A DNA stretch of 64,000 nt from Euborellia annulipes (Eukaryota; Arthropoda; Insecta; Dermaptera; Anisolabididae), in assembly GCA_023213315.1 (NCBI GenBank), contig JAKCPI010002620.1:62001-126000 (forward strand). The letters run 5' to 3'. Both the position numbers and the translations under genes were made by a program. This document shows, in pieces, positions 32,720 through 43,722 of this stretch. How positions within the stretch are numbered: the stretch's first letter is position 1; each line of letters begins with the position of its first letter. Under the pieces are notes generated by a model. It did not search any database and was not told the DNA's origin. It saw only the letters and a program-made list of their open reading frames with translations.

Positions 32720-34170
32720 GGGTGCTGATTCGTAATAGAAATTACCTTTTACTCTTGAATTTCTTCTTTTCTGTTTCGATTTAAAAACGCTAAATTCAAA
32801 ACAATAAAGATCGGCATTTCAATATATAATATAAATGAAACAAATTATTCCCGGGGAACAAGTAATTTAACGAGTCAACTTCTGTGACTATCATTACTAT
32901 ATATAAAGCGGTAGCCACTGACTTCCTGTGTGTAGTGTGTTTTGGTCAGAGTAAAAGGAAGTGGAGGGAAATTTAAAACTTTGTATTTGCTCGCCGAAGG
33001 TGCAGCTTCGATCTAGATTGCGCCTGGTCGAGGGAGAAATTTGTGGCTTCGGCTTTGGGTCCATTTCTCCTGATCAGCATTCAAATAACGAATGCCGTGC
33101 TGTGGTTAGAGCATACTGTGGATGCGTGGCACCCTAACCTTTGTCGACTATTAAATTGTATAACTTGCATGACGTCACTCATCAACGTCATCAACATCTT
33201 AACCCAAATTAAATTCTTTCTATTAAAATCCAATTAATTTTTATCTCAAAGAAAAACCAAATCTGGAGCAGCCACTTAGGGCGATAGAATTAAGAAAAAA
33301 CAAATCTTTTTCTGTCGCCATTTTTGTTTTGTCACGATTAAGAGGCCGAAGAAGTAGAAACTCTGAAATATTTTTTTAGGCCCGGGCTGCCCAAACAAGT
33401 TGATTTGCTTAGCAATCCCCCCGAGAAAGGAAGGCAGGCAGCTAGAGCTTGGGCAACTCGAGGTCATCAACCAAACACAGAATTTTCCCATCATTTGTCT
33501 TTTTCGGCATCTGAGGCCATTTAGGTCCATTTAGGCTTTTGTCAATTGGGTCAAAGAATACTTAAATTCATTATTTTTGAGCAAGATTAAATTTTAATCG
33601 ATTTTGCTTTTGTTGCTCCCAACAACAACAACAACTTGAAATGTTTTTTCTACAAGTGTTGTATAGGCCTATACGTAATTTTACTCGAACTTTGACGACT
33701 TTTCTGGGCGCCAAAAAAATAAACATCTGAATGCTTGCGAGAGACCATCTTTTTTAAGCATGCTTTATTTTGGTGAACAATTCATACAGAAATGAATAAC
33801 CACCAGTTTTTTTATTCTTTTTTTTTTTTTACTCTTTCTGTTAGCCTATCTAGCAAAATTGGAGTTGAAGAGAAATGAATAAATTGATATATAGGCTTAC
33901 CATAGACAGTGACGTCATATGTCCGAAGTCCTTTTTTCAATACATTTATGAATTACTAGTCGGCTAGTATTTTTCTCTAAGAACAATTTTCTTATTCTTA
34001 TTGGTCACAGAAAATTTTGCCACCCATTCAAATTGATTGGTATAAATGAGACAACTTGTTAGAGAAAAAAGACCAGTAAGTTTTCTATAGAGAATAAATA
34101 GCCAGCCAGCACAACTCGTGTCCCCGCCGTTCACTGTCTCTATATATTTAAACTCTTGGTGAAACTATTA
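32720..34170. other. Non-coding sequence with small SINE-B tail fragment
   Basis: 33497-33545 matches the SINE-B tail (TCTTTTTCGGCATCTGAGGCCATTTAGG). 32905-32925 (ACTATATATAAAGCGG) resembles a Helitron-type 5' end, with a similar one at 50157-50175. No exon is recognised. Confidence 0.4.
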
Positions 34171-34350
34171 GGCCACTGGGGAACAAAAAAGACCTTTTGT
34201 TTGTTGCCAGGGTATTTTAAGCTATTCCTGAGTATTTGGGCAGCGCTGATTCCAAAAATGCCATCTTGTTTAATTTTAGAGCTAGAGAGAAAATTAAATT
34301 TCAATAGAAAATGTCCTCTAAAGCGGCTCTTATTTTGAATTACCTGGATT

Positions 34351-34780
34351 TTAAGAGGCTAAAGGAGCGGGCAGCCAGGGAGTTGTCTCCACGAAATGAG
34401 ACTCTCTGTTGAGAGGAAACAGTTTTGGTTTTAATGAAATACAGCCATCATCAGTCAGTCCATTTATCGAGAGTGTGAGCTCAAGTGACAAAGCGGAGTT
34501 GTCAGTAGATGTGTATTATACATAAATTATTTGTATAAAATACTAACAAGCAATGCTATCAGGGCAAAGTTTGACAATTTTGTATCTTTATAATGTAGCC
34601 TATAATACACATCTACTGACAACTCCGCAAGATGACTCGATGCTTTGCCACTTGAGCTCACACTCTCGATAAATGGACTGATGATGGCTGTATTTCATTA
34701 AAACCGATACTGTTTCCTCTCAACAGAGAGTCTCATTTCGTGGAGACAACTCCCTCGCTGCCTGCTCCTTTAGCCTCTTA
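34351..34780. mobile_element. Foldback G with hammerhead-like cores in both arms
   Basis: Arms of about 180 bases: TTAAGAGGCTAAAGGAGC at the left pairs with GCTCCTTTAGCCTCTTA at the right, and CGAGAGTGTGAGCTCAAGTG with CACTTGAGCTCACACTCTCG. Both arms hold CTGATGATGG...AAACC(G/A)A(T/A)ACTG (minus 34421-34458, plus 34678-34712), a decayed hammerhead-like core. Confidence 0.8.
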
Positions 34781-35430
34781 TTGTTTCAAAATACAACAGC
34801 CACACTATTTCTTCAAATTACCTTGATTCTTTTAAGACGACACATCTTAAAAATATACAGATATTTATAATACATATAAATTTAAAGTTTCAGCCCAATC
34901 AGAGGTCATTTAGACGTGCCGCAAACGACTTAAAGTTTAGAACAATCAAATTTTTTCAGTTTTTTTTTTCTTTGCTTTGGTCACCCCAATACAATTTTAG
35001 GTATCCCTGAATGAAAAATACATATATTTACCATGTCCTATAGTTCTTTGGCTTTCTAAAAATCATTCATCCATGAAAATGTGAATTATTAACGAAATTA
35101 TGAACAAAACAGATATCAAAGTCTGGTAAAAAATAATTTTGCTGCCTATCATTTAGGCGCTTTGCTCTCTCTCTCTCTCTCTCTCTGACATCAGAGCTGA
35201 TAGGAATTAAATAACTTAGAATTATTTAGATATTGTATATTTAACTCTTTTGTTCATAATTTTGTAAATAATAGATTTTCACAAATGAATGATTTTTGGA
35301 AAGCTAAAGAACTATGGAATATCGTGAAAATATGTTCTTTGCATTCAGGGATCAGAAAAACTGTATTAGGGGTGTCCAAAGTAAAATTCGATTTTTCTAA
35401 ACTTCTAGCCGTTTGAGGCACGTCTAAATG

Positions 35431-35658
35431 AATAAATAAATAAATAAATATCCCAATTATCCTAGACCAGGAGTAAACGTCGCATTAGCCATCCCGACAT
35501 TCGCCTTAAGCTGTTAAGGAAAACCTTAACAAGGATGGTATGACCTCTCTATCTCTACCTCAACTATTCTCTGCGATCAAGAACTAAATAAAAATTCTCA
35601 CACATCTAGCACATTAGGACTTGACAAAATTTATTATAGATTTAATCATAGGGGGCAG
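35431..35658. mobile_element. Insertion E in the right arm of element F
   Basis: This segment has no counterpart in the left arm; removing it rejoins CGTCTAAATGA to CCTCCGATTGGGCTG, the exact inverse of the left arm. Its last 38 bases (GACTTGACAAAATTTATTAT...GGGGGCAGAG) recur at 44333-44371. Confidence 0.6.
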
Positions 35659-35909
35659 AGACCTCCGATTGGGCTGAAACTTTAAAAGTATGTATTATAA
35701 CTATGTGCATATTTCTAAGGGGCGCCTTAAAAAGTTTAGGAAACTCAAAAAGAGCCGCTTTAGAGCACATTTTCTATTAAAATTTAATTTTCTCTATAGC
35801 TCTAAAGTTAAACGTGATGGGGCGAAATTTGGAATCCACGCTGCCCAAATACCCAGGAATAGCTTCAAATACTCGGACAACAAAATCACCGTTCCCCTGT
35901 GTGTACGCT

Positions 35910-37300
35910 GGAGTCATACTCTGAGTTATCTAATCTATTATCAAATGCAAAAATAGAGGAGGTCAAACTCTTGAACAGAATGCCCAGAGGGGATCGAATA
36001 CCAAAGAACTAGAGAGAGTATCCGAACAATGCCTCTCTTTGTTTCTTGAGAGGAACCTTCTCGCTCTCTCTCCCTTTGTAAAGGACATTCCAATCTAATT
36101 TTATTAAATTCAATCAAAATATGACAATTATTTTATCGCTCAATCACAAGATTATAAAAAAAAAAAACATTTCCTATCATGTTGAAAAAAAAAAAAAAAA
36201 AAAAAAAAATTATACGGATAAAAACAAGATGCAAATTTAACGAACCATAAAATATAAATAAATAAATTTTGGAATTTCAAATCACATTTAAATTTCAACC
36301 AATTAGTACATTTATTTATTTATTTATTTATCTTAATGCTCTATGTAAATTTATTTATTTTTATATTTCTTTTTTTTGATCAACTGATAAAAAGCAACAA
36401 AAATGCAAACGCAAAGTTGTGGTGAGGGGGAGGGGGAGGGGGGAGCTTGTTAAAATTCTAGCCTTGTCATCAAAATGAACATTCCATTTATTGCATATAT
36501 TAAAGATTAAATCGGCATATTTTTTCTGTAGTTGAATTTCAGATAATATTAGTTTTGTATTAAAGAGGGAGGGAGGTCAATTACCTTTTTAGCTGCTGCC
36601 ATCAACTCTGCTCGTTCTCACTCGTTTATTTTTACTTTTATTGGGTGAATATTGATGCGATGAGATAAGAGATAGAATAAAAATAAAACTTCTCCATTTT
36701 GCCAAATAAACCAAAGTTTTAATTTTCTACTAAGGCAGAGGTCTTTTAATTAATGCTATCTCTCTCTTTGATGGAGATATTTCCTCTTTATTTTTTCGTC
36801 ATCTGAGGCCATTTAGACCGCGTTCTTATTTTATTATTAGCCAACGTTCCTGGATGACCGAGCTGGAGCATTATGCCTATACCTCAGTAAAGTACTAGTA
36901 CTCGAAGTTTCCCAAAGACGAAAGCTGTTTTGGCCAGCCACTGGTTATCCAAAAAAAAAAAAAAAGAATTACATAGCAAAAAAATCAAAACAAAAACATT
37001 CTAGTATCTATTTTTCATTTCGAGAAACTTGAAAATGCTCCTGTAAAGTCCATATGTCGACTGTGGGGAGAGGATGTCTGTGGGCCTAGGAACTTTGTTT
37101 TATAAAGATAATCAAATAATACTATGAGGGTGGACCCTCGCTGTAGTAGAGACAACAACATGCTCACATTTGATAGGCAGCCGTCCAGGAATTACCCTTT
37201 CTTTATCCGGCAGACAGATAGTTCGTTTCAAAATTTAACTGGGAGTTGTTTATACCACATAGATAGAGCTCTATCTGCTGGTATACGGGGACTTCGAATA
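35910..37300. other. AT-rich non-coding sequence
   Basis: Poly-A of 26 bases at about 36185-36209; TTTATTTATTTATTTA at about 36310-36330; a SINE-B tail fragment at 36795-36830; an isolated AGTACTAGTACTC from repeat A at about 36890. No gene. Confidence 0.5.
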
Positions 37301-37302
37301 TA

Positions 37303-37996
37303 CAGGGTTTTACAAATGATTGGACCGATTTCGTGAATTTTATTATTTGACAGATCATCAGAAAAACTTTACTGATACATGAGCAACCACCAGACTTTTT
37401 TTCCCCTTTGGTGGTTGGTTTTTTTTTTCAAAAAAAAAAGGTTAATTGAATTCCCTTCCTTATACTCTCTTATTTTAAAAATGAAGAAAAAAAAAATAAT
37501 AATAATAATAATAATAAAACAAAAAAAAAAAAATTATTTGAAGATATAGAAAAACTTTACTGATACATAGAGCAACTCACCAGACTTTGTTTGAGATGTT
37601 ACAGGTGCGCCTGGTGATTCTGCAGATGTCAAGTCCGTATTCATGTTCGTCCCATATTCGACGTAACATATCCCTATTAATTTATTCAAAGGCATTGATG
37701 ATACGACCTCGCTGTTCTTGTAGGCCCAAACACTGAATCTTTCTCATATCCCACCCACGTTGAGGCCATGACATCAAGTTCTGATTATCCTCCCCACCCT
37801 GGGAGATGAAGTTATTACTATCAGTCTCCAGCTGCGGCATGAGCACGTTCCCTTTACTTGAAGCCGTGCGATTTTTCTGTAATAGGCTATCTCAAACAAA
37901 ATATGGTGAGTCGCTCTATGAATCTGTAAAGGTTTTGTGATGATCTGTCAATTAATACAGCCACAATAAATTGACGAAATCGGTCCAATCATTTGC
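37303..37996 (-). mobile_element. Tc1/mariner-type transposon relic
   Basis: The left end CAGGGTTTTACAAATGATTGG and following GACCGATTTCGTGAATTTTATT are matched by the inverse of 37950-37996. Translation of the minus strand at about 37600-37770 gives LGLQEQRGRIINAFE, a stop, then INRDMLRRIWDEHEYGLDIC, which resembles the C-terminal part of DDE transposases of this superfamily. The rest is decayed. A 39-base block AGAAAAACTTTACTGATACAT... is present twice (about 37361 and 37549) around an A/T-rich insert. Confidence 0.65.
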
Positions 37997-37999
37997 CGG

Positions 38000-38780
38000 T
38001 AGAAAGACGACAGATGAAGATTTTATTCCTCTGTCCACCTTCGATCCTTTAATTCGCAAATATATATTTCGCCGTACCTAACATGATTTTTCATCAATGA
38101 AGCTACAACAGAATTTGACTTTGCTCTATTATAAGTGTTGCTTGTTGAAGATATGAATGTCAATCAATCAATCAATCAGAAATGGTACCTCATTCATCGG
38201 CACTTTGACTATGAATTCAGCCAGCTGGTTCCCATCAATATTTTTTTGGTCTTCTCAAATTGTTGGTTGGGTGAGACTTTAACTTGAAATGTTTTTTAAA
38301 AAGTCTAAAATATTATTTCAAGGAAATTATTTTTGGAAGCCATCTTTTTAATATCTGCTTCTTTACCGTGAAAATGAAATCGTCGAACGAAAATCTGGCA
38401 ATCAAATCTTGACGTTTGTGCGTAAATTGCAAGTGTATTAATTGAACGTGCATTTTCTATGGTTATTTGATGACCTAAATCTGTAATTGCAAACCCATTT
38501 TCAATAAGGCGTTTTATTTTAGAATTAGTAGAATTATTCCGAGAAGGACTTTCCAATTCAGAGAGGGCAAATCGGCAATTTGCAAATCTTCTACTTCTCT
38601 CCTGCAGTTGTCCTCAACTTCTGTCAAGCAGTAGCCTGTTAACTGTTTCCAACTTCTCTCTTTCCCCCATCTATTTGTTGTTCTTATTCCAAACTAATGA
38701 AGATTGAGGCTTGAACAGAGGGCGGGGGGGGGGGGCACGCCCATTGCTATGCCATTCTTTGCAATCTTTGAAAATGCCCC
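38000..38780. other. Non-coding sequence
   Basis: TCAATCAATCAATCA at about 38160-38178 and a G run at about 38725-38735. A minus-strand ORF at 38305-38556 is not supported by any motif. Confidence 0.45.
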
Positions 38781-38852
38781 GACAAGTAGGATTTGAACAC
38801 GAGTTGTATAGCAACTCTAGATTCGTAATCCGATTGGACACGAGCCTCCTCT
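38781..38852 (-). repeat. tRNA-like (Arg-type) SINE fragment
   Basis: On the minus strand GTCCAATCGGATTACGAATC and CGTGTTCAAATCC recall D-arm/anticodon and T-arm of a tRNA-Arg(ACG), but acceptor pairing is poor. 58968-59037 has a related sequence (GGATCACGAATCTAGAGTTG; GGGTTCAAATCCC). Confidence 0.4.
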
Positions 38853-39289
38853 TATTTTATTGGAGCAATGAATTAATATTCTTATAATGGAGAAAAAACA
38901 ACTTTAGTGTTTATATTACAAAATTTTCTTCTTGTTTGATTATTTCTTTCTAAACAAATAGAATTTTTTTTTTCTTGTTCCTTCTAAAGTTGTACTTTTT
39001 CGTTAAAAAAAAAATCGTGATATACAAATTCACTTTCCTGGTTGAAAAAAAAAGAGAAAAAAAGTAGATTAAAAAGTTTCATATAAAGAAGGAAGGAGAA
39101 GAGGAGGATCTCGATGTTGTTCTTTTCTACTCTCTTCCAAGTTATAATTAAATTGTTACATGAAATTACATTAAAGCGGCGGCGGATAAGAAGAGGAAGG
39201 ATCTTTAGGGGGAGAGTGAATTTGGCTTAACCCAAAAGAGCGGGGGGGGGAGTCGAATTAGAAGAGTTAACAAGTTATAAAAGCAGCTT

Positions 39290-39420
39290 ACAATATTCTC
39301 TCTCTCTCTCTCTCTCTTTGCTGATTTACTTTTGTGTCTGTGTAGACAACAACAACAACAACAGAATTATCCCCTCCCCCTCCTCATACTCTAATTCTAT
39401 TTACAAAAACTAAAATAAAT
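39290..39420. repeat. (CT)n and (CAA)n microsatellites
   Basis: CTCTCTCTCTCT at about 39298-39318 and CAACAACAACAACA at about 39348-39362. Neighbouring sequence 38860-40180 has no recognised gene. Confidence 0.8.
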
Positions 39421-40196
39421 ATCAATGGACGGGCCTGTACATGAGAAGAACAAAAACACTGTGGGGGGGGAGGTTGAAAAGAAAGAACGTTTCGGTTCTA
39501 TCTTCAGAACTGCTCAAGAATATTTACAAATTGTTGTTCGGAACAAGAAGCTGGTTTTTATTCCATTTATTGTTTCGTTCTTCGGTCTTGATTGTGACAG
39601 GCCATCCGCAAAGAAGACATTTTGATGAATAGAATGTCTTCACTATTCAGTAACAAGTTGAATAGCTTCATTCGTTGACTATAACACTCGGGAGTTAACA
39701 CCACAAGTTATCTGAGCTAAGGACGGCATTATATTATTATACCGGCGGAAAAACACAATATTCATTTGGTGGGTTGAACTTTAAGCTTCTTGTTGGAGTC
39801 TCGACGCCCAGCATCTCGTTATTTATTTGCATTGGCAGGCCAAATCGCTCAAACCCTGTGCCCTGTATAATCCCCCCAATAATCCAATCTAAACAACTTT
39901 TAGGCTACTTGGACCCATTGGCCTGATCAGCGTAATTTTTCTATAACTAACACATTTTATACGAAACACCAACACCAAGTGACTTTTGTTTATTTGTTTT
40001 GCTGCCTCTGCCTCTAGGGAACGTTGAATTAAATTTGAAATTTCGTTTCCGAAAAAGAAGTCTTGAAACTTGAAAGCTTTAGCTATTCCATTTCTTGAGG
40101 TACTGGAGGCAACGCAAATGACAACTGTCACGTAGGAGATCTACTTCTTACAATTCTTTTTTTCCAAAAAGGGGAAGTAGCAGGTGCAGCCTTCGG

Positions 40197-40478
40197 TTTA
40201 TTACAATCCAACGAGACGTTTGGATACCCATCTTCAGTCTTTTAAAATTATCCAGTCCAGGAGTCGGTCGAGTTGGCAAGTGAGGTTGATGAATTCATTC
40301 TCACTTAATAAGTCCAACTCGCCAGCACATATCGATACCTGGAAATTAAAAGGTCGTAAAGGACAAAATGCTATTTTTCAGGAGAGCTCGATTCGATACC
40401 TCCCGACTCCGGGACTTTAACAATTTTGAAAGACTGAAGATGGGTATCCGAAACGTCGTCGTTGGGTTGTAATAAATC
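40197..40478. mobile_element. Inverted-end element with hammerhead-like motif at each end
   Basis: Left TCCAACGAGACGTTTGG plus ATACCCATCTTCAGTCTTT is matched inverted by AAAGACTGAAGATGGGTAT plus CCGAAACGTCGTCGTTGG at 40429-40478. The right copy has core CTGAAGAT-GGGTATCC-GAAACGTC (40434-40460); the left copy has lost the G of GAAAC. About 190 bases lie between. Confidence 0.6.
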
Positions 40479-40603
40479 GAAGGCTTTTGTTTGCACTGCT
40501 CCTTCTCCTGTTTATAGATAAACAGCCACTGACTTGATTGATTTAACTTCTTTTTTTCTATCTTGATCTCGATTTAATAAATTTTTCTGTTTTGCTGTTA
40601 CAG

Positions 40604-40639
40604 GCGAGCAGCCACTGCAGTTCCGGAAACGGCTATATC
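40604..40639 (+). CDS. Candidate 36-nt microexon (12 codons)
   Basis: A strong acceptor (TTTTTCTGTTTTGCTGTTACAG) is followed by 36 bases reading ASSHCSSGNGYI in phase 0, then the consensus donor GTGAGT. The GC-rich exon contrasts with AT-rich flanks. Phase 0 at both ends matches the other candidates, so it could be included or skipped without a frameshift. Product unknown. Chance co-occurrence of splice-like signals cannot be excluded for such a short segment. Confidence 0.45.
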
Positions 40640-40893
40640 GTGAGTCTCTTTTCTTCATTTGTTCTATTTATATTTATTTATATATTTATTCTCGAGATAA
40701 AGAATTATGTTTATTTTTGTGTCATTTATTTCTTTTTTTGTGATCTCTCTACAGAATATTCGAAAAATGCAAAAATTTTAAAGAGCAATCAAAAAAGATA
40801 ATAAAAATTAAAAAAATCCTCCCTTGACGCTCTGTGCTGTGAAATAAAATAAAAAGATTTTAAAGTGCTCAAAATTTATTTATTAATTTTTAA

Positions 40894-41095
40894 CCCGAGT
40901 AAAAATGATCAAAAATGATCGAGGGATCCACACGCCCGCAGCAGGTCTGCAAAGTGAACCTTGAAGGGACACACATTTTTCTTCTGGTCACCTTCGATCT
41001 ACTGTGGGTATCCCTGTGTGTCCCTCAAGGTTCACTATGCAGACCTACTGCGGGCGTGTGGATCCCTCGATCATTTTTGATCATTTTTACTCGGG
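40894..41095. mobile_element. Foldback MITE, 202 bp
   Basis: CCCGAGTAAAAATGATCAAA at the left and TTTGATCATTTTTACTCGGG at the right. The arms of about 84 bases (through GGATCCACACGCCCGCAG and CTGCGGGCGTGTGGATCC) are nearly perfect, with a loop of about 34 bases. No clear target duplication; the flanks are TTTTTAA and AAAAAAG. Confidence 0.9.
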
Positions 41096-41192
41096 AAAAA
41101 AGTTAAAAGAAGAAAGAAATCGCGCTTCACAAATGTCTAATTTTCTTTTCTCTTCTAAGGTATTTTTTTGAGGGTATGATTTCAATGGTCAG

Positions 41193-41392
41193 AAAAATAT
41201 TCGTATTTTGGTGGCAGAAAAATCCATTCGGTCAGCCAAAATGGCTAATTGGTTAGCAAACATTTCAAAATCAATCAGCAATCAATGTCATCCACTGCTC
41301 CAAGATTTTTTGGATAGCCTATTAGATATGCAAGCTGCACTGAGTGATCCACGTTTAATCGAATTTTGGAACCAATCAACGGTACCAAGATA
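41193..41392 (+). CDS. Unrecognised coding-like stretch (possible exon)
   Basis: Follows CAATGGTCAG (possible acceptor) and reads NIRILVAEKSIRSAKMANW, then LANISKSISNQCHPLLQDFL and ALSDPRLIEFWNQST, ending at TAG (41390-41392) or spliced at CAACG/GTACCA near 41380. Composition is that of a folded, amphipathic protein, unlike neighbouring low-complexity ORFs. I do not recognise the family; a transposon-derived ORF or a host exon are both possible. The frame is closed upstream by TGA at 41169. Confidence 0.35.
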
Positions 41393-41524
41393 GACCTTTT
41401 CGTATTTTTTTCTTTAAAAATCTTGTACAGTTTAATTATACTTGCACTGATTCACACCTTCAACTATATAAGTATAATTATAGTTGAGATTAAATGTTTT
41501 GCCTATGCAGCCTTTTTTTGTCAG

Positions 41525-41671
41525 CCGAGAAAGTTCCCTAGTTGTTTTAGAATTTCTTTCCCTAAAACAGAACCGATCTTAGCAGGACCGAAGCCGACAA
41601 AGTCGAGACCCCCGCAAGTCGTTTTAAATGATATACCAATGCCCATCCGAGAATTCCTTAAGTTGATTTAA
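41525..41671 (+). CDS. Unrecognised terminal exon candidate
   Basis: An acceptor-like CCTTTTTTTGTCAG precedes a frame reading PRKFPSCFRISFPKTEP, then PTKSRPPQVVLNDIPMP and REFLKLI before TAA. Balanced composition and Pro/Lys-rich linker sense suggest coding. It may be the exon after 41193-41380. Identity unknown. Confidence 0.35.
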   Translation, partial: PRKFPSCFRISFPKTEPILAGPKPTKSRPPQVVLNDIPMPIREFLKLI

Positions 41672-41679
41672 TATTTGTT

Positions 41680-42800
41680 TTTCTCTGCTGACTGCAATTG
41701 TGAAATCTTGCTGGCCAAGTAATTATTTCTCAAGGCAGACACATAATATTACAACCTGGCCACATATTGGTTAAGATTGTTTGCTGATCAAAAGGCTGCA
41801 AGCCTGATTTGTATTTATTGCTGGCAAAGTCTTTGTTTGCTGGCCAATTTATTTAACGGCTGATTTTTGTTGCCAACCAAATTTATTAACGGGAAACAAA
41901 AAAAATTAATTCCCAATTTTTTATGAAAGCAAGACATAGCTGAGTTGTCTATAAAAATGACAATCTAATATTTATCCAGTTTGATACTATTTATTGAGAC
42001 AGAGATGTCCACTTTATTTTCATTTTATAGTCCGTCGGAAGCTTCAGCTATTATCTATTACGCTTCGAACAATTAGTGTTCCTCTAGCGCCTTTTCGCAC
42101 TTTTGATGAGGGAAAATGAATATAAATATATAAACTTGGATGGTGTATAAATAAATAAATAAATAAATTTCCCCTGTTTGCTCAGTGAAGCTTTTAATTA
42201 ATACGCGCGCGTTCAAAGTCTAATTGGTAATCTTACTCACTCGCTCACTCACTTCCCCTTCCCCTTCCCCTTCCCTAAGGCCCCTTCCTGACTGACTATG
42301 TTTAATTACTCTCTCTCTCCCAACTAATTTTTGATTAATAATTAATCAATTTACTTGCTGCTGCTGTTTTTTTTTGGTTATGAAAATAATTCAATTTTCT
42401 CCCTCCCTCTTATCTGACAAGATGGAAAATAAATTGCATTACCGAAAGGGAGAGCTCTCTACTCAACGCACCCTACAAGTCAAATAATCAACCAACTTGC
42501 AAAAAATATTTATTTATTTATTTTAAAATGAAATGTGGCCTATTCTTTATCCCAAGCCATTTACTGTTGCCAGTGCCCCAGCGAGAAAGACGTAGACACC
42601 AGTTGCTGTCTGTCCTTTTATGAGAGAACATTTACCAGTATATCAGAGCTTTAGCAAAATATTCTCACTATTTTTAGTCAATTTCTACTACTGAGTGATT
42701 TGAGATATACATTCCTATAACAGAATCCAGATTATTCATATTTCCGGCTAATTCCTACAAATTTCTCGATAATTCGTACCTCGTGACCATACCAATTAAT
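41680..42800. other. Non-coding sequence
   Basis: Repeated CTGGCCAA/GCTGGC words at 41700-41860, AAATAAATAAATAAAT at about 42150-42166 and CCCCTTCCCCTTCCCC at about 42255-42275. No gene. Confidence 0.45.
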
Positions 42801-42804
42801 AGAT

Positions 42805-43722
42805 TAGATTAGATTTTATTGATCTTCTTTTTCTTCTTTCACCCCGTCTCTGTTGTTTCCACTTGCTGTCTTGCCACTATTCTGGTCCACAGCATCACAT
42901 TTTTGTCCATTTTTCCTCTTATCCTTGTCCACAGCTTGTCTATGCCGCCTAGGTTTGTCTTCCGTGTCAGTGTTTCTGTGTCTAGGTGCCCGTCTGTCTC
43001 TTCACAAGTCCATAAATGTTGTATCGTCTCCCTCTCCCTAACACATCCCCTGCATTGTTTGTCTTTCCCAAAAGTCATGTCCCTGAGCAGATTTCCGCAA
43101 CGCAGCTTTGTCCACCAAGTCCTATCCCTCGATTGTGCGTTTTCCAGGTAATCTTCTTTTCCTGTCTGTCTTTATATGTTTGTAGTAGTCTCAGTAGTGT
43201 GATTTGTCTATTCTGTTCCAGCCCCGTCGCATTTCTTGGTCTATTAGTTTCTTAACCTTGTCCTCCATCTTTAGAGTCGTAAGTTCCAAGTCTTCTTCTT
43301 TTAGTCCTGTTATTAAGTCAGGGTTACCGGTCTCGTTCACTTCCTTTAGTAGGTTACTTCCCCATTCTGAAGGTTTTTTGTTTCCAATGTCTCTTATAAT
43401 TTGCTTCAGGCACAACTTCGGTAGTCTGTCGTCCTCCATTTTTCTTATGAACAGCAGATATTTTAGGGTCTTCTTCACCGTCACAGTGACTGTCTTCATC
43501 TCCATCCTTCCGGTTTCTCGTTTCCATAGATAGTTCGGTGTATTTTTTCTTAGTCCTAGCATCATTTTATAATATCTTCCTTGGACCTTTCCAATTTTCT
43601 TCCATTCCCTCGTTCCCCAGATCTCGGCGCCATACAGCATGATAGATTGGATCAGAAATGTGAACATTTCTTCAATCTGCTTCCACAGAAGGTACATCTT
43701 GTTCTTCGGAATATACTCCAGT
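42805..43722 (-). mobile_element. LINE-3: 3' end of a different non-LTR retrotransposon
   Basis: Minus-strand reverse transcriptase C-terminal region. Around 43440-43650 it reads IMLYGAEIWGTREWKKIG, GRYYKMMLGLRKNTPNYLW and LLFIRKMEDDRLPK, a typical post-RT segment. At 42990-43060 CRGCVRERETIQHLWTC is the Cys/His motif near the C-terminus. A frameshift separates the two (about 43079-43190). The 3' end has AATAAA followed by AATCTAATCTAATCT, a short tandem tail rather than poly-A, unlike LINE-1 and LINE-2. The 5' end is cut where foldback MITE M1 begins. Confidence 0.8.
43191..43722 (-). pseudogene. Reverse transcriptase C-terminal fragment (LINE-3)
   Basis: About 175 open codons matching the region after the RT fingers/palm; the YADD part is missing through 5' truncation. 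The N-terminal residues of the longer ORF (to 43781) come from the adjoining MITE, not from the LINE. Not functional. Confidence 0.75.

Larger units (their letters stand above)
34176..35905. mobile_element. Large foldback element F carrying two later insertions
   Basis: Outer arms: CTATTCCTGAGTATTTGGGCAG and GAAAATTAAATTTCAATAG... on the left recur inverted at 35690-35895 (CTGCCCAAATACCCAGGAATAG). AAGTTTCAGCCCAATC at about 34885 pairs with GATTGGGCTGAAACTT at about 35667, and TCATTTAGACGTGCC (34907) with GGCACGTCTAAATGA (about 35417). The left arm is split by foldback G (34351-34780). The right arm is split at 35431-35658 by a segment ending ATCATAGGGGGCAGAG, also found at 44335-44371. A (CT)n tract sits near the loop (35166-35188). 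Confidence 0.75.
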
